Positions 34,633-44,952 of a stretch of DNA of 64,000 bases are shown here, piece after piece (the first letter of the stretch is position 1; the number at the start of each line of letters is the position of its first letter). The DNA is from Nemophila menziesii (taxonomy: Eukaryota; Streptophyta; Magnoliopsida; Boraginales; Hydrophyllaceae). Location of the stretch: positions 1,612,001-1,676,000 of the forward strand of contig JARWIR010000039.1 of the NCBI GenBank assembly GCA_029959085.1. Reading direction: 5' to 3'. The notes under the pieces were generated by a model, which saw only the letters and a list, made by a program, of their open reading frames with translations, was not told the DNA's origin and did not search any database. The position numbers and the translations under genes were made by a program.

Positions 34633-35174
34633 TCTATATAATATTGGAGAAGGGCCAACGGCCCGAAATGTCTCTCATTTTTCTCCACATTTTTTAGCCT
34701 TTGGATCAAATTTCAATCACTTTAAGCCTTTAGATCGATTTCAATTAATGGTCCAGATTATCTAAATTCAATCCACGATTTAAAATGTCTTGATCTATCC
34801 TCTATATTTTTCAGCCATTAGATCTTCCTATTTTATTTTTCACTTTTCTATTTTTCCAAAATATAAAATTTAAAACAAAAAACAAACTTCACGTCTCACT
34901 GCTCACCTACACTTTCTCTCTCTCAACCATGCTGCACTTTCTCTCTCTCCCACCAAGCCGCTTAATCGAAGAATCCACCATTGTCAACCGACTTGGCTCT
35001 CAATCGAAGAACCCTGCGCTTTCTCTCTCTCTCTCCCACCAAGCCTCTCAATCGAAGAATCCACCATTGTCAACCGACTTGGCTAAACGAAGAACACATG
35101 TTCTCTGTCGGCTTAAGAACCCAAGTCGCTCTCCTGCACAAAGAAAATCGCCACCACTCAGGGACCACTCTCTA

Positions 35175-35364
35175 CCATCATCAATCGGCTCTAAGAACCC
35201 AAATTAAGGTAAAAAATTGAAATGATTTTTTAACCTAATCTCATCACTTTTATAATTTTTCAGAATAATATGGTTTAAGAACCTGAATTAAGGTAAAAAA
35301 TTGAAATGATTTTTAACCTAATTTGATAACTTTTATAATTTTTCAGAATAATATGGTTTAAGTA
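35175..35364 (+). repeat. Tandem duplication in the Helitron
   Basis: Two adjacent copies of about 88 bp, each with ATTAAGGTAAAAAATTGAAA, a middle AT-rich part and a TTTTTCAG acceptor-like end followed by AATAATATGGTTTAAG. Each looks like a short intron followed by a small exon, so an exon-intron unit seems to have been duplicated. Confidence 0.7.
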
Positions 35365-35978
35365 TATTTTGTTCTTATTCAAATTCCTATGTTCTATGAG
35401 AAAGAGGTACTTTACTTCTTTCTTTCCTTGCTTACGTAAAAGAAATAAATTGTCAGTACAAACATATTTGTATTTATTGTATATCTTTTACTTATAGATA
35501 CATCATAAGTTACATATATGTATATATATTCATTTCCAAGCAATCCATTCCGATTCATTATCATTACATTACATCAATGCGATAATTTTTTAATAATGGG
35601 GTTTTGCTCTTCACATATCTGTTCACATTTTTCCATTTTATTGATTTTCACACATATGGTACTCTCTTTCTATAGATATGTATGCATCTATATTACTGTG
35701 GTGTTTTATTTATTTTTGGATTATTGACGACTTTCTAACATAGATTTTGAATTTGGATGATTTCTAGGGCTAAATTGTACGGTTGCAATTGAACTTTGAC
35801 TTTCCGCTGTTCGATCACAGTCGATTGGTGAATCGATTTTGACTCTTTACCTCTACGTATGTCCATTTCTTCATCGATTACTGCAATTTAGGATTGAAAT
35901 TGTGATTTATGTAAATTAAATTAAAATTTGTTGGTTTTTGTGGTCGAAGTAGTGAAATTATAGCGATTAAAATTGCAG

Positions 35979-36157
35979 CCGCTGCTGCAGCTGTTCTGTA
36001 TGATCACCCAGCCACCAGCGCTGCTACTAGCAATGGCGGCGATGCTGGAGATGTAGTAATGGCACGGTGGCTCCAGTCTGTTGGATTCCAGCATCTCGGC
36101 TCTCCACATGCATCTACTGGTGTAGATAGTCGCCTCCTTCCCAATCTACTTATGCAG
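35979..36157 (+). pseudogene. Captured exon of a kinesin-13A-like gene
   Basis: The open frame gives AAAAVLYDHPATSAATSNGG, then GDAGDVVMARWLQSVGFQHL, then a segment ending STGVDSRLLPNLLMQ. This matches the N-terminal exon of plant kinesin-13A (the pattern DAG..VMARWLQ..G.QHL.SP.AST....R.LPNLLMQ), which precedes the motor domain. The exon is bounded by TTGCAG on the left and CAG|TAT on the right. The rest of kinesin is absent, so it is a gene fragment carried by the Helitron. The frame has no stop, so it could be read within a chimeric transcript. Confidence 0.85.
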
Positions 36158-36529
36158 TATAAATTCAAATCTACTCATCACTTTTCTAGCTTATTATATT
36201 TTGATTATTAGCAAAATGATTTTATACTTTGATACGGAATGTAGATTTGGAATCTTAATTGTGTTGATTTATCATAATTATTCAGGTTAGGTTATTTGCA
36301 TCATTGAACTCGGTGTTATGCAAAATAGTCTAATGTACATCTATTTTGTTGATCCCTTCATCAAGGTAATTTTTTTTAAATTTTTTTTCATCAAATAAAT
36401 TTTTCAGTTTTATTACATATTCATTGGTAGCATTTTGAGGGATTTTAAGCACAATACAGGGACATATAGTGCATCAGGGACCTATTGTGCAATTTTCTTA
36501 TACTGCATTTTTTAAATTGTTTCAGGGAC

Positions 36530-37860
36530 CATTCTTCACCATCATTAACCCGGCTTGGCTAATCAACAATCGAAGAACCCAAATCCATATCAAACTCAAC
36601 CTTCCCACCAAGAAAGATGAGTATTTAAACTTGAAAGTAGAAAGATACAATTTACGATGCTCCAGGTATTAAATGATTAGTTTTTTCATAGTATATTTTC
36701 TCTGTGTTTGGCACAAGAAATCAACCGGCTTGGTTCTCACATTCTCTTCACACTCAGGGCACCTGTTTGAATCGGTGTTACTATTATGGAAGAGCTGTAA
36801 GTCAAAATACAGTTCTCTTTGGTTTAACTTTTTATTTCACTATTTTCCAAAAAACAAAAATAAGTATTTCACACTCACCTTCCCACCAAGCCGCTCACCT
36901 GCACAAGAAAACCGCCGCCACTCGGAAACCAGTCTCCACCATTATCAACCCATGGCCATCAACAATCGAAGAGATCTCTTCACACTCAATTCTCACCGCC
37001 GCCAGAGACCAATTTCCACCACCATCATCAACCGGCTTGGCGAAGCGAAGAAATAAATTAAGGTAAAAAATAAAAAACCTAATCTCAATACTTTTACAAT
37101 TTTTAAATTATCTGATTTAATAATATTTATTATATTTTTATACAAATTCTACAATGGCCATTAAAAATTGTATGAGAAGTGATGTGAGCAATTCGGTCTT
37201 ATACTCATTTTTTATTTGTTTTGCAGTAAATATCCGGGCACCAATGCAGAAGATGTAAGTATATATTTATTAGTATTATATATTTTTACAAACTCTACCA
37301 TGGCCATTAATATAACTGTTGGAAGCCTTTTACCGTATGAAATAGAATAGTTGTTTCTGTTGAAGTGAACAATTTGGTTCGTACTCCATTTTTAAATTGT
37401 TTTGTAGTAAATATCTAACCTATTCTCATCACTTTACAATTCTCTGAATTTTCTTAATTAAGTATAATTCCAGTTTTTTTCTTTTTTTTCAGAAAGTATA
37501 AATTACAGTCGACCACCATCATCAACTGGCGGCTTGGCGGAAAACCCACATTAAGGTAAAACAACCCGTATGAGCAATTTGTTGTTATACTGCATTTTTT
37601 GAATTGTTTTGTAGTAAAACCGTATGAGAAGTGATGTGCTCTTGGAGTGAGCAATTTGGTATTTTACTGCAATTTTTTAATTTTTATTCATTTGCAATTA
37701 CAATTTTTTTTCTTTTTTCTTTGTTTCTTAATAATCGACGTGCCTGAAGTAAATGAGAAGTTACTTGCTGAAATTAATGCTAACGTGCTTTGTTGATTAA
37801 TCAGGTATCACCTTAATTAATCCAAGGCTTGGCGAAGAACCCAAATTAAGGTAAAAAAAA
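36530..37860 (+). repeat. Dispersed copies of a 45-bp motif in the Helitron
   Basis: Copies resembling CACCATCATCAACCGGCTTG plus GCGAAGAACCCAAATTAAGG lie near 36535, 36938, 37018, 37513 and 37815. Further copies outside this span are near 34975, 35066 and 35175. Several end ATTAAGGTAAAA. Confidence 0.65.
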
Positions 37861-38091
37861 TAATTCATACCATTAAAACTCTAAAGAATTAATTATTTTA
37901 TGATTTATTAGTGTATTTGGGTTAATTTAGTTTGTGGTTTGATCTGTTTCAGATTATTTTTAAAGCTACTGATACATTTACTTACTTCATTTTAGTAGCA
38001 TTTGAGGCATCAGGGATAATTCAATTCTCATTATTATTATTGATGTGGCCATTGATCTGTTTGTTAGATATATGTGGTGAATGAGACATAG

Positions 38092-38429
38092 GGCACAAGA
38101 TTTGATTTCTCAGGTTTTGCTCTTGCACTGGATATGGATGCTGCAAGGGATATCCAATCTGTTAGAAAGGTGCAAATATCTTTGTTATCTATTTGTTGTA
38201 CTTTCTTTGACAATTGTGTCTCTTCTGATAGTGGCTATTAAATTTTGAAATTTCGCTTAAAAAGGTTAGTCTGTTAGCATTTTATGTATAAACCTTTTTT
38301 CAAGTGTTTGGATAATCATTTTTCCAGAATTTCTTTGCTGACACAAAAGAAGATTGTTACAATCCAAAAATGCATCATGTGGTTCCTGTTGAATACATGA
38401 GAAGAATCATGCTTGAGAGTACCCATCAG
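38092..38429 (+). pseudogene. Two exon-like pieces of an unrecognised gene
   Basis: Exon-like 38092-38169 (26 codons, GTRFDFSGFALALDMDAARD...) lies between an AG acceptor and AAG|GTGCAA. Exon-like 38328-38429 (34 codons, NFFADTKEDCYNPKMHHVVP...) lies between TTTCCAG and CAG|GTGTGA. Both are phase 0 and free of stops, and an AT-rich gap of intron length separates them, so they look like captured exons of one host gene. I do not recognise the protein. Confidence 0.5.
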
Positions 38430-39119
38430 GTGTGAATGAAATCTACTTGAGAGTTGTATTCATTCTAATAAAAGGGTGATCTTTGCAAGTTGTTGCTACT
38501 TCCTTTATACAACCACAAGTTAATTACTCCATCAGAAATCAAAACTCAATGTTTCATCCAAGTTTTCTGTAGCAGCTAATAATGATAGGGAGCAGGAGCT
38601 CAGATGTCATAATATTTCTCGCATTACGAACATAAACCGTTATTAGCTCTTGCCTATTTCACATCACAATATTATTAGTTAAAATTATACATTTTCTTTA
38701 CATCTTGAAATCCATTAATAATTTAATCTGTCATTTCTGATTTTTTATATTTAAATGTTTTTTATTTTCCATTTAGTATGCCTTTTGGTTTTATTACATT
38801 GTACTCCAGGTCTTTTTTTTTTCTTTTGTATGATATTCGTGATATCCAGGCATTTTGATATATGGGGAGAATATATTTTTGAAAAATTAGTAGTCCAGCT
38901 AAAATATTGGGACCAATATTGCATTTTAAAACAAATCTAGGGAATTCCTAGATTTTGAATACGTCATTTGTCATTTGATATATCTTTCTCGACCATAACG
39001 ATTGAATGAAAAAATAATAATTTTGTTATAATGGCCATAATAAATGCAAGAAATATTAGTGTGAAGTAGGCAACAATCACATAAAGTTGGATATTAGTAT
39101 CACAAAAAATCAAAATATT

Positions 39120-39560
39120 TTAATTCAAGCTTTATCTGATAGTATTGAGTTTGAAAGAAATTGATATCTCGCGAAGAATTACACGAAGAAATTGGGGTAG
39201 ATTTTATTATTGTGAATCAAGAGAATGGTGAGTTAGAGGAATTATTAAAAGTATAAAACTTAGCAACTGAAAAAGGAAATTCATGTGTTATTTCATCCGA
39301 ACAAAAGATCGTACTGTTAAAGGGTGAAAAGAAACAACTAAGCTATCGAATTAAAAAATTTAATGATAAGATTGCTAAATTTGATTCACGAAACTTAGAA
39401 CTAGATGGAACTGAAGAATTCATGGAGAACTTTAGTGAACATTTCTCACCTGAAAGAGAGCCGAAATATGAATCTTTTGACGATGATATTGAGTCAACTA
39501 CAAAATTTGGTGACAATTCTTTTTATTGCATCCTTTGCAATACTTGGTGTGAATAACTAG
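39120..39560 (+). other. Coding-like stretch in the Helitron, unassigned
   Basis: An interrupted frame gives GVDFIIVNQENGELEELL, then after a stop an acidic and lysine-rich piece ending FGDNSFYCILCNTWCE. It resembles decayed coding DNA, but I cannot name a family. Confidence 0.3.
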
Positions 39561-39962
39561 GCTTCGTTTTGATCTGCTTTGCTCTATTTCAATATTCTAC
39601 GCGAATAACGACATTGATTCACTCAAGAACGACGAAGTTGTGAAAACTGTCAAATTGTTCGTCTTGGCCTTAACTTTAACTTAACCTAAACCTTAAATTC
39701 AACCTTGACCTTAACCCTTAAACCTTAAATGTTAAATCTTACGTAATGCCCGTGCCTGAAGGCACTAATAAAAAAATATTCATTAATTTAGGCAAACTTT
39801 GTTAAGGATTCATGGTGCATTGTTTATGTTATGATTTTCCTTTCACAAGAAAATTTATTTTAAATTTGTTTTTTTATCAAGAAATATATATTTATTCAAT
39901 ATTTAATTTATTTTTCTAAATTAATATTGTTAGAGTGCCTTCAGGCACGGGTTCATACCTAG

Positions 39963-40059
39963 TATATATATATATACATATATATATACATACATACATA
40001 TATATATATATATACATACATACATATATACATACATACATATATACATACATACATAT

Positions 40060-40119
<60 letters not shown>
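39963..40119. repeat. TATATACATACA microsatellite
   Basis: Mixed (TA)n and TATACATACA repeats, the right half of the microsatellite split by the Helitron. Confidence 0.93.
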
Positions 40120-40123
<4 letters not shown>

Positions 40124-40790
40124 ACCGTAGAAGAATGATCCTTGCTCAGTCTTTAATTAATATTACACCAAGAAATCATCAAGAGCGAGTAACAATAGAA
40201 GAAGAAGGACTTGAAAGTTGTTCATTCCATTCCAATCTTTCCCTTTGTTAATTTATTTTCTTTATTTCTTTAGTATGAACAAGATTTATTTAGTTTCAGA
40301 TTAGCATATGAGTATGAACCCTAGACTTGTTTTATATCTATTTTAATTTGGGATGTTCTTTTACATTTAATTGAAATTAGTAGTGATAACTCTACTTTTA
40401 TATTAAAGTCTGTAGTTCCTGCGGTGTACAACGTATAGGATTACCATAGTAGTTGGATGGTCACCCGGAATAGGTCTTCAACTATTGAAACGTCTAGTGT
40501 GCGATAGTGATCCTGACGGGTTTGCCTAACTAGATAGTCACTAGGGTTTGAGATTAACCACCGATCATTGCACAGGGTCCCCTTACCCAAGTCCCCTGCT
40601 ACTTGTTAGGTTCCCTCCTAGTCTACCCGGAAGATTGTTAGGAGAAATATAGAATCCTGCCTATTGGGTATCACACAATTCTCCCTTAGGTAATAATTAT
40701 AAGACAAGGTTAGTGGAGATTATTTTCTATTTCTCGAGCTAAACTCTCATACTACTTCTCTTCTCTTATTTATAGAGTCTCGAGAATAAT
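40120..40790 (+). repeat. E6: diverged LTR, right part
   Basis: Contains blocks shared in order with the E1 LTR: GCATATGAGTATGAACCCTAG, an AATTTGGGAT block, an ACTAGATAGTCACTAGGG-like block, and AGTGGAGATTA followed by CTCATACTACTTCTCTTC. The CCACCA end and the second gtgac duplication were not found, so the right boundary is approximate and the LTR may be truncated. Confidence 0.6.
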
Positions 40791-41104
40791 ATTATAGAGT
40801 CTTAAATATTAGCATTTATTTTAAACATTATAACAATACATTATTAAATATTTTAAGTACAATAAACAAAATATAATTAATTAAATAAAAATTACTTATA
40901 CAATATAAGTATACATTAAAAAATATTTAATTTACATTATAATTATAAACAAAATATAAACAATTAAATAAAATTTACTTAAATATGATAATATTATATT
41001 ATTATATATATAATTTATACTATAATTATAAAATATAGTTAATTAGATAAAACTTATTTATTAAAAATTAATAAAGATGTATGAGAGAGAAAAAGTTAAT
41101 GAGG
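40791..41104. other. AT-rich DNA
   Basis: Almost pure A/T with TTAAATA-type short repeats. No feature seen. Confidence 0.4.
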
Positions 41105-41118
41105 AAAAATGAGTATAT

Positions 41119-41239
41119 GAGATAGATGGCCTAGTGGTTAGGCTACTCCGCAGAGACCAAGACGTCTCTTGGGATCGAATCTCATTGGAGTCGAAATGAC
41201 CCCGAGCCCAAAGTGGCTCTCTCATGTACTCAAAAAACA
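41119..41239 (+). mobile_element. tRNA-derived SINE
   Basis: About 121 bp with a pol III A box (TGGCCTAGTGGTTAGG, near 41127) and a B box (GGGATCGAATCTC, near 41170), ending in an A-rich tail. It is flanked by a perfect 14-bp duplication AAAAATGAGTATAT at 41105-41118 and 41240-41253, which shows LINE-type target-primed insertion. It is not a tRNA gene, since no cloverleaf continues past the B box. Confidence 0.88.
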
Positions 41240-41253
41240 AAAAATGAGTATAT

Positions 41254-42253
41254 AAAAATAAAAAATAAAGATTAGTACGAGAAATATGGAATTCGGTAAA
41301 AGTATTAGAAAAGAGAAAAAAAAGATAGGTAGTAGTTGAAAAGAAAAGAATTAGGTGGAAAGAAGTTGGTGCGAAAATTGATTTACCTACTTATTTGGAA
41401 ATCTTTTCTGAAATGAAATCCATTTCGAAGTTTCAAACTGCGAACGGTATAAATTCACAAACAATTTTAAAATTAGACAATCGTGTAAATTTAAAAAAAA
41501 AAAAGCTTAAAAATGAAAAAACTCCGCAAATTATGACTTGTTAATAATTATTTGACCAGAAAGACATAAAGTTGGTAAACTAAAAACTTTGACTTCTAAG
41601 AAATTACTTTTTAACCATTCATTATCAGATTTTCTTTCTTCTTCTGGTCAAAACTATTTATTCAACCGAAACAAATAAGTGAAAAAGAAAAGCGTGCTCC
41701 ACAAGCGCGTATTTGACGCGTCAGTCAATAAATCATACCACCAAAAGAATTCCATTTCTCTTCAAAAATTATTTCCTGGAAAAAAAACTAAATTAAATTA
41801 CCTTTGTATAAGTCCCACAAAAGCAAAACCCACACGTTCTCGTCTCTGACATTTTCACAAGCAGCCATTGTACGGTCAAATCAAAAAAGCTTCCACCATT
41901 CTGCTGTTTGTGAAAGATTAATTTGATTTGAGGTTTTATTGACCTCTTTTCTACTGTTTAATTTCTCTATTTTATCGACTTTTTTCTTCAACATTGGTTC
42001 ATTCTAAATCTTGATCACTTTCTTTCAAACAGAACCCATGTTTTTCCCTTAAGATTAAAGCCTTTTTTTGGCGTTTTTATGGTTCAAAAGGGTTTTCAAT
42101 ACTATTGAAAAGGAATGGGCTACCATATTTGATCTAAAGCTTACCCCTTTGACCATATTTGTAAGTTTTTCATTCAGAACTTTTCACAAGCATTAGATGT
42201 GCATATTGAAATTTGAAGTTAGCTTTGTTTAATTCTTGTTATTATATAGAATA
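41254..42253 (+). promoter_or_regulatory. Upstream region and 5' UTR of the PP2C gene
   Basis: AT-rich with no ORF of note. From about 41800 the sequence becomes pyrimidine-rich in the style of a 5' leader, and TGTATAAGT near 41804 is a weak TATA candidate. A leader intron is possible but cannot be placed. Confidence 0.35.
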
Positions 42254-43440
42254 ATGGGTTGTTTACCTGGAAAAGCTTGTTGTAAGTTGAAATCTGAGAA
42301 TGGTGATAAGAGAAAATCCAAAATAGGTTGTATATATAGAAAGTGTTGTGGCAAGTACACAAAATCTGAAGATGAAGCTAAGAGTATTACACGTCATGAA
42401 ACGCATGTAATTACTGATATGCCATTAGATAATGTTCATGTTCATGTACCTTCACATAATTACAAGTTAGAGTATACTGTTCTTACACAACGTGGTTATT
42501 ATCCAGACACACCTAATAAAGAGAATCAAGATAGTTATCATATACAAACAAATATTCAAGGTAATCCAAATATTCATTTCTTTGGTGTATTTGATGGACA
42601 TGGTCAAACAGGTACAAAATGTGCACAGTTTGTTAGTGATAAATTAATTGAATTATTATCAAACGATACATCTTTATTAGAAGATCCAATCAAAGCTTAT
42701 AACACAGCTTTTTTAGCTACAAATGAGGAGCTTCATAATAGCGATATTGATGATTCAATGAGTGGTACAACTGCTATAACAGTTTTAGTAATAGGTGATA
42801 AGTTATATGTAGCAAACGTGGGTGATTCTAGAGCTGTTTTAGCTGTTAAAAAAGATGAAGTTCTTGCAGACAATTTATCGAACGATCAGACTCCATTTAG
42901 GAAAGATGAATATGAGAGAGTTAAACTTTGTGGGGCGAGAGTTTTAAGCGTTGATCAACTTGAAGGGGTTAAAGATCCTGAGATTCAATCGTGGGGTGAT
43001 GAAGAAACGGACGGTGATGATCCTCCGAGATTATGGATGCAAAATGGGTTTTTTCCTGGTACGGCTTTTACAAGGAGTATAGGAGATAGTATTGCTGAGA
43101 AAATTGGTGTTATTTCTGTTCCAGAAGTTTTAACGGTTCAGATTAATCCAACTCATCCTTTCTTTGTTTTAGCTAGTGATGGTGTTTTCGAGTTTCTTTC
43201 AAGTCAAGCTGTGGTTAATATGGTACGTAAAGAATCTTCACTTGTCTTTTTTTTTTTTTTTTTTTTTTTAATTTTTTTATTGAATTTGTGTAGGTGAATA
43301 GGTATGAAGATCCTAGAGTTGCATGTTCAATGATTGCTAAAGAATCGTATAAACTATGGCTTGAGCATGAAAATCGAACTGATGATGTAACGATTATTAT
43401 TGTACGGATTAAGAACTTTTGTGATGTATTGAACAATTAA
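42254..43440 (+). CDS. Protein phosphatase 2C (PP2C35-like)
   Basis: Two exons, 42254-43222 and 43294-43440, give 371 residues. The intron (71 bp, ATG|GTACGT to GTGTAG|GTG, phase 0) has a run of about 25 T. I chose ATG 42254 because it gives MGC, an N-myristoylation and palmitoylation signal typical of this subgroup; codons just upstream have no ATG. PP2C motifs in order: QRGYYP, ENQDSY (D93), FFGVFDGHG (D114), [50 protein letters not shown] and, across the intron, [10 protein letters not shown]. The metal-binding aspartates are all present, so it should be an active Mn/Mg-dependent Ser/Thr phosphatase at the plasma membrane. Closest in style to Arabidopsis At3g06270; the substrate is unknown. 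Confidence 0.93.
43223..43293 (+). other. Intron of the PP2C gene
   Basis: GT...AG, 71 bp, with a long T run at about 43246-43270. Reading through the intron gives a false C-terminus of poly-Phe; splicing restores the conserved [10 protein letters not shown] end. Confidence 0.9.
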
Positions 43441-43829
43441 TTAGGTTTTGAGTTGTACATAGAGTAGAAGAAGTGTAGTGTTAGTTTATTACTTCATTTG
43501 TCTTGTGTTGTTTTGGCCTTGTGATTTGAAGGCTTTAATTGTTGTATTACAATCTTGATGAATGAAGAATGTGTATATTATTATATTTCCCTTGCTAACT
43601 ATAAATCTTTTGTTTTTTTTTTTAATATTTTGATTTAGATAGAAACATAAAGTTAACATTATACACGCAAATTATCTCTAACGCTCATAGTTAATGGAAT
43701 ATTAGTGTTTGAACTAAGTGAATAATTGACCATATACAGCAAAATTGGGATATTACTATCGATGCTTAGATAATTATAATTATCTTAATCAAGCTTCCAC
43801 TAACATAATTTAGAATACAATTACACCTC
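43441..43829 (+). other. PP2C 3' UTR and flank
   Basis: AT-rich with AATGAA-type signals near 43560. No further gene seen. Confidence 0.45.
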
Positions 43830-44060
43830 AATGGTTATGGAAAAAAATTGGAACTGGAACATAAAAGATTAATGCCTTCTTTTGGAAATGTTTAATAAAA
43901 TGACATTCAGACTAAGCTTACAATGTTCAAGAGAAAATGTATTTTGTTACCAAGATGTTGTATATGTGAGGAGTATAATGAGACGATTAAGTATATCTTA
44001 CTAACTTCTAGATAGAGACGATGATCATACACAACTTGAACCAAAGGAAAATATCAGTTT
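43830..44060 (+). pseudogene. LINE reverse-transcriptase zinc-binding (zf-RVT) remnant
   Basis: Degraded frames give LWKKIGTGT, a stop, KINAFFWKCLI, then after frameshifts LLPRCCICEEYNETIKYILL. This matches the zf-RVT region of plant L1-like LINEs (W...P.K...F.W......C..C....E...HLL..C). It is on the plus strand, opposite to the LINE at 56563-63400, so it is a separate copy. Confidence 0.6.
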
Positions 44061-44700
44061 CTCATGAGGGTGGTGAAGTTTCTTGAAAGTTCTAAGGACA
44101 ATAGATGGTCAAAATACAATGTCATAACCTTCTTTGCTTCCTTTATGCTGGAATATGTGAAATACCAAAGTGAAATTTACGTTTGAGGATTCAGTCTGGA
44201 ATGAAGATAAAAATTGATGAGTTTACTAGGAAAACAATTAAAATACTTCTTTTGTATTTTCCTTTTAGAAGGTCAGTCTAGCTTTTGTTGGTCTTAAAGT
44301 GGAAGGTGTTTATGTTAATACCGCTCAATCAGCCTAAATGTAACTCGCCTCTTGAAGAAAAAGATTATGTCCTCAAAATAGATGAGTGTGCCAATAAGGC
44401 CAACTTGGATTTTTCTATTATAAAGTCAAATTGATTTGATGTTGTTCATGGCACGTCGGTGCTTTCTAAATTAAGGTGGAATACTAAAGATATGTTGACT
44501 AAAGAAATAACAACTGTTGGTGATAGCTATTCCTTTAAAGTTTAAATACATTCCAATATCTATATTAATGGAACGACTAATAATCTGGCCAAGAATATTA
44601 GAGATGGTTCTCGTAGTTGAGAAATCGATGGTGCTTTGTTTTATACTAGCAGTTACTTCTTAGGGAAGTATTTCGAAGATGGGCATGGGCTAAGTTGTTA
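44061..44700 (+). other. Probable continuation of decayed LINE DNA
   Basis: Short open pieces such as LEEKDYVLKIDECANKANLD near 44350, but no domain I can name. Confidence 0.3.
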
Positions 44701-44952
44701 CTCGTCCCACTGAAATTGTCTACTTATTAAAAATAATATTTCAAATATATTGTCTACTTAGGAGTTCAAGACACTTTTTTTTCTACTTTTTCCACTATTA
44801 TCTTTATTAAAATATTGAAATTTATATTTTCGATACACGTTTAAGATATTAAGATACTTTATTAGGGGTATTTTTGTAATGGTGAATGCATTTATTATGT
44901 TTCTTAATATATGTGAAAAGCTAAGTGGACAAATTAAGTGGAACGGAGGGAG
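44701..44952. mobile_element. Stowaway-like MITE
   Basis: About 252 bp between TA dinucleotides (44699-44700 and 44953-44954). The right end reads GGAACGGAGGGAG; its reverse complement CTCCCTCCGTTCC is the classic Stowaway terminus. The left end CTCGTCCCACTGAAATTGTC pairs with the right inverted repeat, with a small deletion of the CCTCC part. No coding capacity; a mariner-type transposase would be needed in trans. Confidence 0.8.

Larger units (their letters stand above)
34633..39962 (+). mobile_element. Non-autonomous Helitron with captured gene pieces
   Basis: 5,330 bp with canonical Helitron ends. The left end is TCTATATAATATTGGAG after an A. The right end is a hairpin GTGCCTTCAGGCAC (39935-39948), then 10 nt and CTAG (39959-39962), followed by T. 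There is no target duplication and insertion is at AT, here inside a TA microsatellite of LTR E6. It encodes no Rep/helicase, so it is non-autonomous. It carries a kinesin-13 exon, two exon-like pieces at 38092-38429, and many copies of a short motif ending in a splice-donor-like AAG|GTAAAA. Confidence 0.85.

Noticed and set aside
34432..34765. ORFs of Tyr-Ile repeats on both strands
   Set aside because: They read the TA microsatellite. The same holds for 39935-40138.
40791..41104. Right end and duplication of LTR E6
   Set aside because: Neither a CCACCA end nor a second gtgac could be found, so I do not call E6 a complete solo LTR.
41127..41183. tRNA gene
   Set aside because: A and B boxes are present, but the flanks do not form an acceptor stem, and an A-rich tail with a 14-bp duplication shows a SINE.
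42236..43297. PP2C as a 353-residue protein starting at 42236
   Set aside because: The codon at 42236 is TTG, not ATG, and the C-terminus reads through the intron. Splicing gives 371 residues with the conserved end.
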